Origin: Rotaria socialis
Lineage: Eukaryota; Rotifera; Eurotatoria; Philodinida; Philodinidae
Direction of reading: 5' to 3'
Length of the DNA: 64,000 nucleotides
Assembly (NCBI GenBank): GCA_905331475.1
Contig: CAJNYU010001829.1
Location: forward strand, 1 to 64,000
The notes below the pieces were generated by a model. That model saw only the letters and a list, made by a program, of their open reading frames with translations, ran no database searches and was not told where the DNA came from. This document shows, piece by piece, positions 25,515 to 38,100 of this stretch; position 1 is the first letter of the stretch, and each line of letters opens with the position of its first letter. Both the position numbers and the translations under genes were made by a program.

Positions 25515-26060
25515 TTAACATCGAGGACAATGTGGATATGGACCATAACCAAAATAATACGTATAATTAAAACCAGCATAATTGAATTCAATTTCATCAT
25601 AAATTCCCGGCTTTGCATTGCTATCGACTGGCAGTGTCAAAGCCCATTGTGAATCAGCTTGAAAAGCAATTTTTTCTGATTGCTTATTTTTCATTGTATA
25701 TTTACCAATAATCGTTTTCATATCATTCGATGGTACAGATCGTAATTGAAAAGTTAATTGATTTAATGACCATCGGCCATCTAAAATACATGAAACGTTA
25801 GTATATTGTTGTAACGGATCAACAGTTGATGAACCACAATTCCAAACATAAACATCATAACTTATTTGTAAATTGAAATTCCATGGTGTTGTTTGTTGAT
25901 TATTTAAATTGGAACCAATACCAGCACAACAAGACCATTGGCCACGCATGAGACCCATACAACAACCTTGATCACGTGTGCAATCCGTACATTGGCCACG
26001 AACATTTTCAATAGATATCAATGTAGCGATGCTCAATACAATTAACAAACGATGTGTCAT
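25515..26060 (-). CDS. Secreted Cys-rich protein of unknown function
   Basis: Single exon, 181 codons from the ATG at 26060 to the stop at 25515. The N terminus is a typical signal peptide: a short basic start (MTHR), a hydrophobic core (LLIVLSIATLI) and small polar residues before a likely cut near VRG/QC. A dense cysteine cluster follows at once (CTDCTRDQGCCM...WSCC), then a beta-rich region with Trp/Tyr and Asn-X-Ser/Thr sites, and a C-terminal CPRC. An in-frame ATG at 26108 exists, but starting there would bury the signal peptide, so I prefer 26060. I do not recognise the family. The open frame without lesion and the consistent secretory features argue for a real gene. It could act extracellularly or in an epithelial secretion; that is inference. 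Confidence 0.6.
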   Translation of the reverse strand: MTHRLLIVLSIATLISIENVRGQCTDCTRDQGCCMGLMRGQWSCCAGIGSNLNNQQTTPWNFNLQISYDVYVWNCGSSTVDPLQQYTNVSCILDGRWSLNQLTFQLRSVPSNDMKTIIGKYTMKNKQSEKIAFQADSQWALTLPVDSNAKPGIYDEIEFNYAGFNYTYYFGYGPYPHCPRC

Positions 26061-26646
26061 ATTGACAGGTAAAATAAGAAAATGAATTTGATCATCACAA
26101 CTTGTCATTTTCTATTTTCGAACAGAAACATATGTCTTTTTTCTCATACTTCTTGTGATAACTTATGAAATAATTTCATTTATTTGATCAAGTACGAATA
26201 AGAAAGTGATTCGTTTGGGCTTTAAGATGGCCCTACTACCAAATTTAAGTGCATTTTTCTAATCGTTAGTTAAATTCGAGTGTTTCAATACAATAGATAA
26301 ACAATTTTTATCAACACCTGTATATGAATTTTTCTTGCAAAATACCATATACATTTTCAGTCATTAGAAATGAAGCAAGAAACGACAAAAAAAATGTTTT
26401 TTTTTGCCATAATGCGATTTAATTTTTTACAATGTAAATAACTTGAGAAAAGTCCGTGACTATGGATGTCAGTCATCAATTAGATTGCAATACTGTTTTT
26501 AGATGATGATCGAACATAAATAGTTTCTTAAATATTCTGTTTAATAATCATTCTGATACTATATATTCTTTAGATCGAAACTTCCAAATACGAGTATTGC
26601 ATATTATTTAGTAGAAAAAAAGAACAAGGAGAGAGCTAATTCCCAT
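26061..26646. other. Non-coding spacer
   Basis: Upstream region of the secreted-protein gene and 3' side of the hydrolase remnant. Nothing else recognised. Confidence 0.4.
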
Positions 26647-27469
26647 CTAAGGGTCTATCTTTTCAGGTATGAACGTATACAATGCGTTGACCAAATCAAG
26701 AAACATCTTACGAAGTCATAGGATGTTAATTGATAATCAGCAAAATTTTTCTTGATACATTTTTGTTGATTTAAATCTACCTGATTCAATATTTTTTTAA
26801 ATACATTTGTAGATGCTTCTTTGCCAGAAAAATATTGATTAAGTTTAATTTGTAATCGACAGCAGCTCAGGAATTGTACCGTGGTGGCTGCATCTGTTAA
26901 CAAAGGAGTACGACTATCCGAACTTGTAAGCGGATCGAATACTCCATCCATAACGGATGCTTGAACTACTGTAGGGTATATTTGTAGAAAACGGTGAGGC
27001 CATAATGTTCCGTGCGATACAGCGAAAAGACAGACTCATCCAGGATTGGTAGCTTGATAGACTTGAATTTGTACTGATACATCGTGCGCAGCATTAGTGA
27101 TAGAAAATTGATTCAATTCATTTGTACCCCATTTTGAAACTGAATATGTAATACATGTAGCACTTATATCTTCTAATCCATAATTACCACAGTTCAATGC
27201 ACTCGAGAGTACAGGACCACGATGATCGGGTAGTATTATAGTGATACCTGGAGCGGCTTGTACTATGATCGAGGCAATAGTAAAAAAATTCCAATCTAAT
27301 CCACCTGGTCCACCACTAAGCATAACAATAGTATTTTGACTTTGATTCGTTTGATTTAGACTAAGACGAAACATAGAAATAGCTATTGTTTGATTGGGTT
27401 GAGCGTAATTTAGTGGTAACTGTAAAGTACAGCAATCCAATATATATGTGGCAGTGGAGTTTAGAATCT
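26647..27469 (-). pseudogene. Decayed alpha/beta serine hydrolase (proline/tripeptidyl aminopeptidase-like)
   Basis: Fragment of an S33-type peptidase-like hydrolase. In order: DCCTLQLPLNYAQP (N-terminal strand region), the oxyanion loop LSGGPGG, DHRGP, a Cys pair around LNCGNYG, then the nucleophile elbow AVSHGTLWPHRFLQIYP and MDGVFDPL. The elbow has Ala where most relatives have Gly (G-x-S-x-G), but the Ser remains. An in-frame TGA at 27036-27038 sits seven codons before the elbow, with the family pattern continuing in the same frame. Near 26715 the frame changes to read KMFLDLVNALYTFIPEKIDP before TAG at 26647, either by a shift or an unrecognised intron. The C-terminal part with the catalytic Asp/His region is missing, and no start codon is evident. 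So it is a truncated, broken copy. Confidence 0.65.
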
Positions 27470-29928
27470 AGTTGAGATTGGAATTTTTGATTATTCTATA
27501 AATGTTGTCAGAAAGTGATTCATAGAAATAAAATTTTGTTAGTGAGTAATATGAGATAGTTAGTTTGACTGACTATGCAGATTAAAAAAACGTTTTTGTT
27601 TCCAAGATTAATTGTGTCTATTTCTCCTGGTTGAAGAGAGAAAAGCGACAAAGATTCTGAAGAGATGTTGATGTTTTAATGCTCGGGACATTGGGACATT
27701 GATTTTCTTCCTTGCTATATTCGAAGAAAAGAAAGAAAGAGATTTTCGCTATCGCTATTTCGCAGTACGGGTCTCGAGCAGGTAGGATGGGAATGGAACG
27801 AGTTTTTATATCGAATGATATGGAAGGAAAGTAAATGTTTTTTTTTAAATTTCGAATGAAATTAATAAAGAAGTTTCTTGTATGAGTAGTCCATTTGATG
27901 TGTTATTATCTACAATCGTTCTTCGTTAAAAAAAAATAAGCTAATATAAAAGAAACTTCGTAATTTATGTCTAATCATTGTCTGTTTCATAGTGACGATT
28001 ATCAATTATAAAAGTTTAAATGAATAAAGAAATGATGACAAAAAAGTTAGATATCAATAGGTTCTACTAAATTTTTAAAATGTAAAACTCGGACAAATGA
28101 GTATTTATTTGATGATGTAGCATTAATGTCATAATCAACGACGTATTTCATTTCCTTTTAATATTAAAGTATCAGTTCAGCAAGATAAATTAATTACTAT
28201 ATGATTCATACAAGCGATATGGAGAACGCATTGAGATAAATGAAAAATGAGAAATAAAATTGTTTTTTGTTTTGGTCACCAATTTGAAAAAGACATTAAA
28301 ATTATGATTAATGAAAAAGTACTTTGCTAAATTTAATTCATAGACAAAGTTTCCACAGCGTTCATGTAACTTTATTTGCATTTTGATTTTCGAAAATCGT
28401 TTTTCTTTTCTTTTTGTCGCTCTCCTTTTTGTCAATTTTTGTCTATCTTTAATTAAATCTACTATTCCAATCTCAACTGAATTCTCATGTCAACTGTAGC
28501 CTATACAAACGATCGTGCATCTATATTGGTACACCGTTTCAATACACGTGGTTTTTTAACTATACCTGTACAATTACTCCATAATGCAACTAAATTCTTT
28601 TCATTCAAGGCCTTTTATTCACTAGTTTTGAATCATCCTTTTCAACATTGCATTTTACTAATTAGTATTTAATTATATATCAACGTCAATACCGTTTATT
28701 TTTCTTCTAAATTAATTATTCTTCAATCTGATTAGATGTTTTCGTTGGAATACATAATCAAAGACAAAATTGATACACGTTAAAAAGTTCACTATAATAA
28801 AATAATTTCGATTTTGCTGTTAACTATCATCTACATGTAGTATTCATTTAAGGCGTTATAAACCAACAAATATAATTATCTGCTTCAACTGTTACAAATA
28901 TTTCTATGAATCTAAAACTATACTCTAAAGAATCAGCATATTAAATTTCAAGATAAAAACTTTCGAAGCACATAAATTCTTAACAGATTATATATGAAGA
29001 TGGTAACAAAATAAATTCATTTACATTATTAGATCTTAGAAATGCAAGTGATGAAAAAATACACAAAAATTCTTCTGTAATTGACGAAGGTAAAATAGAA
29101 TATCCTTGGCCAGTCTTGGCTCATCTCAACAGAACATCTGATATAAATCTCGACGAATTGATTTCCGGTTCATACGAGTAATACATAGTACATGAAGAAG
29201 AATGGCAATAATAAGAATTATGCAGCGAGTTGACATATACATTCGTACTTCTAAATGGCATATTTATTAAACCATTAGGTACCTTTATTCTATAGGGTAT
29301 TCAGTATTTTTATTCTCTGTAAATATGCCTATAATTTTAATATACTCTGATAGTTTCGACCGAGTTGATTATTTTTCATTCTCTCTACTCAGTTACCAAT
29401 TAAGTTTATTCTACATGTATGATTATTTAACGTTCGCTTGACATCATTTTCTAAGTACTGTTGATATTTTAGAACGTCAAGACATCTTTCTTTTTTAATT
29501 CATCACTGCCATGATCATTATCCATGTATTCCTGCCTTTCTGACTTTTATTTCTTCTGATTCATCGCTTGTCTCTCTTCATTTGTGTACCTTTGATTATA
29601 GAAGTTTGTGCATTTCATATAAACGAGACGAATCTATGATATTGTGAGTAAAAATAATGTGTCATAAAATTCACATTTACATTCCTTCTATCAGATATAA
29701 ACACATACACTATAAACACAATAATTTAAACGAAAACTGTTTGCCATTGATGTAAATTTTACAATATTGTAAGTTAGGATTTTTTAAAGTCTATGGAAAT
29801 CGATTATGTGCCCACTTGGCAGAGAAAGAAAAATGCCTGTTATTATTGAATTCGATCATTTGGCCAAGTAAAAAAATGAATGGTAAAAGGCCAGTAAAAC
29901 TTATTTTTTCTTCAACTTCGCGCCACTA
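27470..29928. other. Non-coding, AT-rich
   Basis: No established gene. One 50-codon plus-strand open stretch at about 29030-29178 has coding-like composition but no recognised relatives, start or splice partner. Confidence 0.4.
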
Positions 29929-29936
29929 ATTTATTT

Positions 29937-30370
29937 GGTACTAGGTCAATTCGTCGCGAGACAATTCGTCGCGGACAATTCGTTGCAAGACAATTGGTCG
30001 CAATGTAACTTAATGAAAGTGAATATGACGTTTTGCTTGATGTAATTGAATCAAGTAGACTATGTTCAATTAATTGAATAAGCCCACGAATTTCGTAGAC
30101 TGAGTTATGAATCTCAAGGAAAAAATAAATAATCTAATAGGATTTTAGGAAAATCAGAAAAAACCCATTAATTTTAAAAATAAATATAAAATAATTCTCC
30201 TCAGTAACAGAAGACATTTCTTGTCACTATTCATACAATTATCTATATCAATTATTCTACATTTTCATTACTCTCCCTTAATTAAATTAGAATAAACATG
30301 TACGCGACGAATTGTCTGCGACGAATTGACTGTGCGACGTATTGCCCATGTGACGAATTGTCCAGTTACC
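29937..30370. mobile_element. 434-bp inverted-repeat element with 8-bp target duplication
   Basis: Both ends are arrays of about four GACAATTCGTCGC-like units in inverted orientation; the outermost bases read GGTACTAGG at left and, on the other strand, GGTAACTGG at right. It is flanked by ATTTATTT on both sides (29929-29936, 30371-30378). The left 310 bp closely match, in reverse, 57345-57655, the stretch directly upstream of the FLYWCH fragment, so this looks like an internally deleted derivative of that element. An 8-bp duplication, tandem subterminal repeats and linkage to a FLYWCH gene suggest a Mutator-like origin; that last step is inference. Confidence 0.75.
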
Positions 30371-30378
30371 ATTTATTT

Positions 30379-31533
30379 ACCTGTATTTGATTCGATTCAA
30401 TATCGACTTTTTGGCGATGCCGTCAGTTTTTTTTATTAGTATGCTACACGATTTGTTTCCTTTCGTTTATGTTTGATACTCATCATGCATAATATTCAAG
30501 TCTTATTGATCAGAAGTCTCTTGGCTTAAAATATGCACAACCAAAAAACAAAAATGGTCAACAACAATTCGTTTTGCGACTCCTATCGTTTATGTTCTTC
30601 ACATCTAATAAATATGGTTCTAGCTTTGGATATAAATCTACTCACATAAATCAGTTGGAGTGTTGGCTTAAAAAAGGTTATTTTTTTTTGTCGTTTTCAT
30701 TTTTTTTGCTTTTTATGCAGAGGTGTGCTATTTTAGACTATACTTTGATTATAATAAAATATTCATTTGACAGAAATCTTTTTTAACACCTCATTCATAT
30801 CCGAACCAAAATATTTCTTATCTGATTATCATGAGCATTTAATGAAGCAAGGCATAGAATGATATCAAGTTTCTAGAATAAAATAATGCAGCTCAATGAC
30901 GTAGTATGATTAATTTTGAAAATGGCACTATTATGAATAAAGGAGAAACACAAATACCTATAATAGTAGTTCTTTTAGTTTTAAAAATAGCTTTTCGTTC
31001 GCAAACAAAACATGAATACCAGAAGTGAAGGGTGAAAGAACAACATATTCGTTTTTTTTTAAATTTTCTATTGCTTTTCTTCTACTGTCAGACGTATTTC
31101 CATCATTATTTTGTTTGCTATTAATTATAATGTGCATTTCGTGATTACGAAGGAGCAAAAAAAAGCGTAATGCTAGTTCGTAGATCATAGGTGCAATATT
31201 AATTAAAATAATTTTCTTTTCTTTTATATGATATTAACTCTTTTGAGTATATTTCAATCAGTTTATTTATAAAATCCTACAGAAAAATAAAGACAACAGA
31301 TTGTATTTATAATCTACATATCTTGTTTATTTATCATTTTAAGCTGAAAATATTTTTCTATTATTCTCAATTTTTCTTCCATAAACAACACTTATAGTAT
31401 GAACGCATGATGTATCTACATCCAGTAACAAAATAAAATATAAACTGTTTTCATAACATGAAGTTTTAATAAAAAAATAGAATACACGGATTGTTGAACA
31501 AAATATTCATTTAAAGAAAAAAATTAAATCGAG
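30379..31533. other. Non-coding, AT-rich
   Basis: No exon recognised. It likely contains the 3' region of the D8C gene (AATAAA on the minus strand near 31455-31475 region). Confidence 0.3.
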
Positions 31534-32346
31534 TTATGTTGTTGTACAATAACGCGCATTACACATTATCATCGGTGGCAAGAAATAAACATAGAAACCG
31601 TCACAATTGACAATTGAAACAAAGTTAATGCCTTGGCAGACTGCTCCATATACGTTGAAACATACCTCCCCACTAACTGGTACTCCTATTATAGTAGGTA
31701 ATGCTCCATTGAGCCATCCTGCCAGAAAAGCACCACAATGATTTTCTCCGGGTGATTGAAGAGGTATTATAATACCTCCTGTGCCCACGAATCGAATCCA
31801 TCTACCGCCAATAGTTGTGTTGAATAATGGACCATTATCACAGGCACCACCTATTCCAGATGTAGCGATATTACGCGATGGATCATTAACAATCGTGTAT
31901 GATGCACAAGGTGAACCATCATCACTAGTGCCACCATTACCAACATCATAAATGGCCGATATTGTTGATGTTGGTTTTATTGTACCTATAAAGTTGTCAA
32001 TCAACTCAATCGATTATTCAAGAGCTATTTTGCTAAAAATGATTTATTCTTACTGGAATATGAACTGGTTCTTGATGTATCTTTTTCACTCGTTGCAGAA
32101 TGAGAGTTGAGAATAGTAAATTTTATGACAACAATTGCAATTATTATCAAAATCAATAGACAAATTACAAGAAGAAGAAGAATTTTTCTTCGTAGAATAT
32201 TAGTTTCTTGGAAAAAATGCATTGGTGGTCTTTTCAATTTGACAAAAAAAAGAAGAAGAGAAATGTTTTTTGAACATCTTACTCAATAAAACTCACTTTG
32301 AATCTTCCGCTTTTATTCGTTCATGCTCTGGTGAAGGTGATGCCAT
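31534..32346 (-). CDS. Type II membrane protein with a D8C (uromodulin/GP2-type) ectodomain
   Basis: Three exons, 32346-32297, 32229-32054 and 31985-31534, join to 225 codons. A 22-residue cytoplasmic tail starts MASPSPEHERIKAED, followed by basic residues (LRRK) and one strongly hydrophobic helix (about residues 31-53), a Ser/Thr-rich stalk, and an ectodomain with the eight-cysteine D8C pattern of uromodulin, GP2 and OIT3: PCASYTIVNDPSRN, GGRWIRFVGTGG, HCGAFLAGWLNGALP, VCFNVYG and DGFYVYFLPP...C..RYCT. No zona pellucida or EGF module is present, unlike uromodulin. Introns are 67 and 68 nt. The basic-then-hydrophobic order predicts cytosol-in topology with the D8C domain outside. In uromodulin relatives the domain binds glycans and bacterial lectins; a similar surface role here is inference. 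Confidence 0.85.
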
Positions 32347-35111
32347 TGTTTTCGAATACTTATCAATCGTGCATGATATTTCAGGCCATCTTGATGAACG
32401 ACTATTATTTGAAATAAACCTATCAGACTGCTATAACGAGTTCAAAAAGTTTTAAATTGATTATCAATTTTGAACTTTTGTGTGCTTCCTACTTGATGTT
32501 CAACATCTGTTGCTGCCAATACTTTTGCTGTTTTGAAAGGTGATGGATCAAAATCAACGAAATTGTCTTTCATCGTATTGTATTTTAAGATACTTTCTTG
32601 ATCAGACTAAAATTCAGCAAATTCAATTTTCATGTTTGGATTTATTATAAAGAGAAGAACAATGGTCGATAGAAATGATTGATGAATTTTATCAGAATTC
32701 GTGTTAGGTGGGCGAAAATTACGATTACGAAACACTCTTTTATCCAAATAATCGAAATAACATTCCACCATAGGCTACCTACGTACTTAATTATTTTGAA
32801 AAAAAAAACTATAGTTCGCAAGAAAAGAAAAAATGACTTTATTGATTTATTTGTTCTTTGTTAGCTTTCTCCACATGTAAAAAAACAGTCGATTGCATGT
32901 TGCATTAGGGGGAATAGGGTGCTTCTATTGTAATAAGATGTAAATGTAATCAAAATTATTCAACAGAAATTTTGTATTTTTTTCGCAAAAGTTTTCTGTA
33001 CCTCTATTTATGCGCATAAATGCTGTTTTTTATTAAGCTTAATTGAAAATGCAATATACTATCATCTAGTCGATAGAGATTACAACAACCGCACTTGATA
33101 CGGGAAGGAAAATCTCTTAATAGACTACTAATATCAATCTGAATTAATATTTGCCGCAATAATTGGACAATATTCTATTGAAGGATATTTACTATAATTT
33201 TATGTAACATAAAATGAGTGATGAAATGGTTCATGTACATATGCTTGAGAGTGTATAGCATTGACTAACGATCGACTAAAATGGTAGTTGTTAAGATAAT
33301 TCCGATAATCCAAATATTTTTACTTCAATTGAAAATTTTCAGAGCAATTCACTAAAATACAATAGCCTTTAACGACAGATCGATGTCATGTAGAGTTCTT
33401 CATAGAAATTTACTCTTAATATACCAACCATCTACACGATATGCACAAAAAACAATAGATGGTAACAACAAATACCGTCGATTTCAACAACCTATCCATC
33501 ATGGTTAGCACATCGTTAATTTATAATTTTCAAAGGATCGATTTTTTCATATGAAATTTTTTGAACAACACGGCATCTATCATGCTAGAGAAATAGCTGT
33601 TCGCAATCTTGCTGGTTACCAAAGGTGTTGACTTGAAATAATGCAATATTCCGGTGAATGGATTAAACTGAGAGTTTGGAATCAAAATAGCCATAAAACA
33701 GTACGAACTATAGATGTATGACTTTTCTCTTATCGAAAGCGAAACTTTTTTAATGCTCATTTTGAATGGTCAACATTGTATCAAACCTTTATCATGTTCT
33801 GTTTTCATTAGATGATTTTTACTCACTGCATAAGCATTATTGTTCTCTGCATAATTTCACAATCTTTCCGATGAAACTCAATTACACGGATGGCTTTCTA
33901 TTGAGAAAAAAAGTTTCGTTATCATTCTTAGCTAACTGATTGACAGTAACTTAAGAGCTGAAGCTGCAGCAAGTCTATTCATTCATTCTATTGAATGTAA
34001 GATTCCAATAAACAGTAGAGTAAGACATTTCAGTCTTTTGAACACGAGATAATTTAAGTTCTTCACACTATATAGTCTCTTTGATGCCAACAACCATTAA
34101 AGCGTTTATTTGATTTGATAGGCAATTGTTTTGGCTGTCGTTTTATCTACTTTCTTTGTTTGATTAAGAAATATTTCGTTAACGTTTATTTTTAAAAACT
34201 AAAATAATCTGAGATTATGTTCTCACTGTCGCATAATTGTGCTTCAGGTAAAAATCGAAAAAGCGCATTAAGTTTTATAAGTACAATAACTAATCTATTT
34301 AAAAGTAAATTGTGTTCAGTAATCTCAGCAATTGATCTCACCCTATCCATATCCAGACTCTATATTATCATATGTTCGAGAACTACTAAATAAACAAGGC
34401 ACAAAAATAACTGATTTCGCAATCCAATATTTTTTATAATGCTTCTTTGTATATACTTAATTTCTTTTCTCTTGCAAAGAAACCATCATAACGCATATGC
34501 TTTGATTCTTATTTTCTAAGTAGACAGAATCTCAATGACTTGAATAATAGGGTTTTGATTGTAAACGTAGTTTTTCATAGGATAGCAAAAAATTTGTTTT
34601 TAAATAAAGTCATCTGATTTAGTCGAGCAAATTACATTGAATTTCTTGACATTTTAAGTTTCGATTATATTCTTAATGAAAAAACTCTCTCGATATTATT
34701 TCTGAAAGATATGATTATGTAGAAATGGCTGATTTAAATTGCAAGACAGACAATTGTGTGCAAGTTTATTGAATAATTCAAAAAGAAGAGAAAAAAAACA
34801 AAGAATTCTCCATTCATCGTACTTAAGGGAAAAGAGACAATATGTGTAAATAAGTGAGTATATATATTAAACGAGAATGGTCTGTGTTATGACGATGAAG
34901 AAACAAAAAAGCACTGCGAGTAAGAAATAGACATGAAAAAAAACAGAATTTTTGCTAACTTTTATGAATATCAAAAAGGAAAAAAACCAAGACAAGCAAA
35001 TATTTTATACAAGACAAATTGTTGTTCACTGTGTGATGAGACAAATACATAAATAGTAAGAGAAAAAAAAGAAAGAAGAGATCAAGACAATAACAACAAC
35101 AAAGAAAAAGA
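32347..35111. other. Non-coding region after the KMT2-like gene
   Basis: A 2.7-kb stretch that I searched on the minus strand for FYRN, FYRC or SET coding pieces and found none. No other gene recognised. Confidence 0.5.
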
Positions 35112-38100
35112 TCATTGCTCATGTTCATCAATAACAGTCGATTGAATGTTCGAGTTAACTGATGACGTACCTATAGATTCATCTTCATTTGGAACACTTG
35201 GTGATGTTCGACAAGGTTCAAATGGTATTGTTTCATTTTCATGATTTGGACTACTTGTCATTTGTTGATAATCCATGGATGACAATGATGGATCATTATT
35301 TGATGATGTTAGTGGTTGCATGGGTTTTAAAAATGAGGATGATGGAGATGATGAACTATGCAATGATGGTAAAGTTAAATCTAATTAAATTGTAGAATTG
35401 TCTTTTTTGTTTTTAATTATAATAATCAGATGAAAACTTACTAATTGATTGATTCTCTTGTTGTATAAATGTTGTTTGTTTTTGTTGTACATCAGTTGTA
35501 ATCGATGGTGACAATGATGTTTGATCATCAGCAGCGAAATCATCATGTTCATCCTGAAGATTAAAAGATTGAAAATTATTTTTTATTTAGCAATGTAATA
35601 AGAACAAACCGTATTTGATGTTGATGTCAGTGTCATTGTGCTTGAAGGATGTTCAGAAAGAAATCGTTGTAGTGGTTGAATAGACGTTTGAGGAGTGTTT
35701 GTCATTGACATTATACTATCACAAAAATAATGAATATAAAAGTCAAGTCAACTAATTGATTTTCTATTTACCGAACGATAGTTTCTGGATGTTGTTCCGT
35801 CGATAGAGGCGATGATTTAGGAGGATATAAAGCATTTAATCGACTTTGTTTATAGACAAGAAAGGCTTGTTCTAATTCATCAAATTGTTTTCTTTCTTTG
35901 CGCATTGCTGTTAATGTTCGCGAATATTCAGTTTGTTGTTGAGATAAACGTGGCATTTCTTGCTCTTCTTCAGGTGTACAGGCAGACTACACGCGAAGCA
36001 AGAAATAAAAAGATTTTCTTCAAATCAAGTTCGAGATATGCAGCTATTAGTATCTTTAGAAATGTCATCAAACTATACGAACAATATAGTGATGAAATAA
36101 TTCATATCAGAGTTTGTCTCAATGCAAAGTTTCAAGTACAAATTCCATAATAAGTTACTTTTGTGTTCTTGAAGCGGAAATCACAATATTAACTTAAAAC
36201 ATATTATATACTAAATCGAATATCTCGATAGTAATAAGTCAAAACTCGAATATTTTCCTAGATTTAAAATGATGTTTATAGGGATACAGCTTGATTGCGG
36301 ACATTTTATTCCTCCAATTAAGAGAAAACGTCCGCAAAGCAGAATCGGGGGGAGTGGAGAGAAAAAAATGTCAGCATTATGGAATCAAGACAAGATTTAT
36401 TAGGTGAAAAAAATACAGAAAAATCATTTATGAAGAATAGTTGAACATCTAACTGTGTTAGGTTGATAATCAAGATTCATTCCGAAATGATAATTTTTAA
36501 AAACTATACCATCTTCATTAGATTGTGTGGAAATTTGAGAAAAGCTATCATTTTTCACGATGGACATTTTTATGTGATTCGTTTAGGTTTAACTTCGTCA
36601 CTTTACATGTTTTTCTTTCACAATACATGCTTATAAAATGGCCTGGATGACATGTGGTGAACAACACTAGACTAGCTCGAAACAGTTGATATTATTCAGT
36701 GCACCTATTTGCATGAATCATCGTAAAATATCAATTTTCGTTTGATTCCACAATGCGGACATTTTTTGCTCTCTTGCCCCCGATTCTGCTTTGCTGACGT
36801 TTTCCACTCTGCGACTATTTTGGTCTCTCTCCCCCTGTTTCTACTTTGCGGACGTTTTTTCCCAACAATTAAGAAAAAACGTCCGCAATCAAGAAGACAC
36901 GGTTTATAGTCTGAAATTAATCGATTGAAAACAATCATTAGAAATAGAATAGGTATTTTTGCTTCTTTCACTAACATAAACAACAAATTAACGGAACGAT
37001 AATTTTTATAATTGACAATTGTATCAATACCAATCTGCTCTTAACTCGATAGATGTGATTCTGGCACCAATCAAGCTGATTCTCAAGTTGTCAGAATATC
37101 TCCATGAATTGAGAACATTGACTGTAGAATCTAACTATGAATTACTGAATACAACACAAAAATGATAAGAGTTCATTATTTTGAAGTATTCAATAGGATA
37201 ATCATTCGTATGAAAAATGTTATTTGATTACGAAACAAAAATAAAATCATCCAAAAAATTTATTTTTCCTCTTACTTGTTTTTGTTTTTTAAGTAAAATA
37301 TTTCTCTTTTTTTTAATATCAGCTAAATTTGTTTCATCAGCTTTTATTCTTAAGCTATTAATTTCTCGTCTTTGTTTTAACCAACGTGCATAACGTTCAA
37401 ATTGTTCTTCATTTATATTAGCATCAAGTTTTGTTAAATCATTATCACGTCCAACACTAACAAGACCACTTAATTCGGGTGGTGGAGATTGTTGATATAA
37501 TGGATGTGTAATAGCTTGTTGAAGAAGATGAACAGCATGTGCAAGTGTTAGAGGTGTTTGTTGTGTTGTAGAGTTTACTGTAGATTTTGTATTACGTTCA
37601 ACTGACCATTCAGTTGTACTAGTTGACTGTTGTTGTTGTTGCTGTTGTTGTTTATCTTTAAAATCTCGTTCAAGTAAATCTTCAAGGGAAATTGATGGAT
37701 CTGTTGATGATACAGCTAAATATAAATCAAAGTAAAATATAAAGTATTAACTACATTTTGTTTTTAAATAAACTCTGTGTTCCCCCATATTTAGAATTTA
37801 AATAACATGTCATGCTCAAGCATAAGACAATAGAAATGAAAATGAATTAGTTTAACGTTGGAGCAGCATTGAGCAAATAGCTTTCGAGTTTGATTTTGGT
37901 TAATTTTCGTTTTATTACTTTGAACTCACCATCGCCATTTACGGCGATTGTCATTATTGTTGAGTGTGAAAATAGATCTTCTATTATTGCATTAGAATGA
38001 AACAACACAAACGAACTCTTTTTTAACATACCAAGAAAATGACTATCACCTTGTTGGTTCACTGGCCAGGCACGTTTTATTTGTATAGGTGCTTGTGTTA

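Noticed and set aside
29030..29178. Small coding exon of about 50 codons on the plus strand
   Set aside because: Composition is coding-like, but there is no start, splice partner or recognised family.
36705..36986. Protein with CxxC-like motif on the minus strand
   Set aside because: It lies within the arms of a foldback element in an intron; a chance frame.
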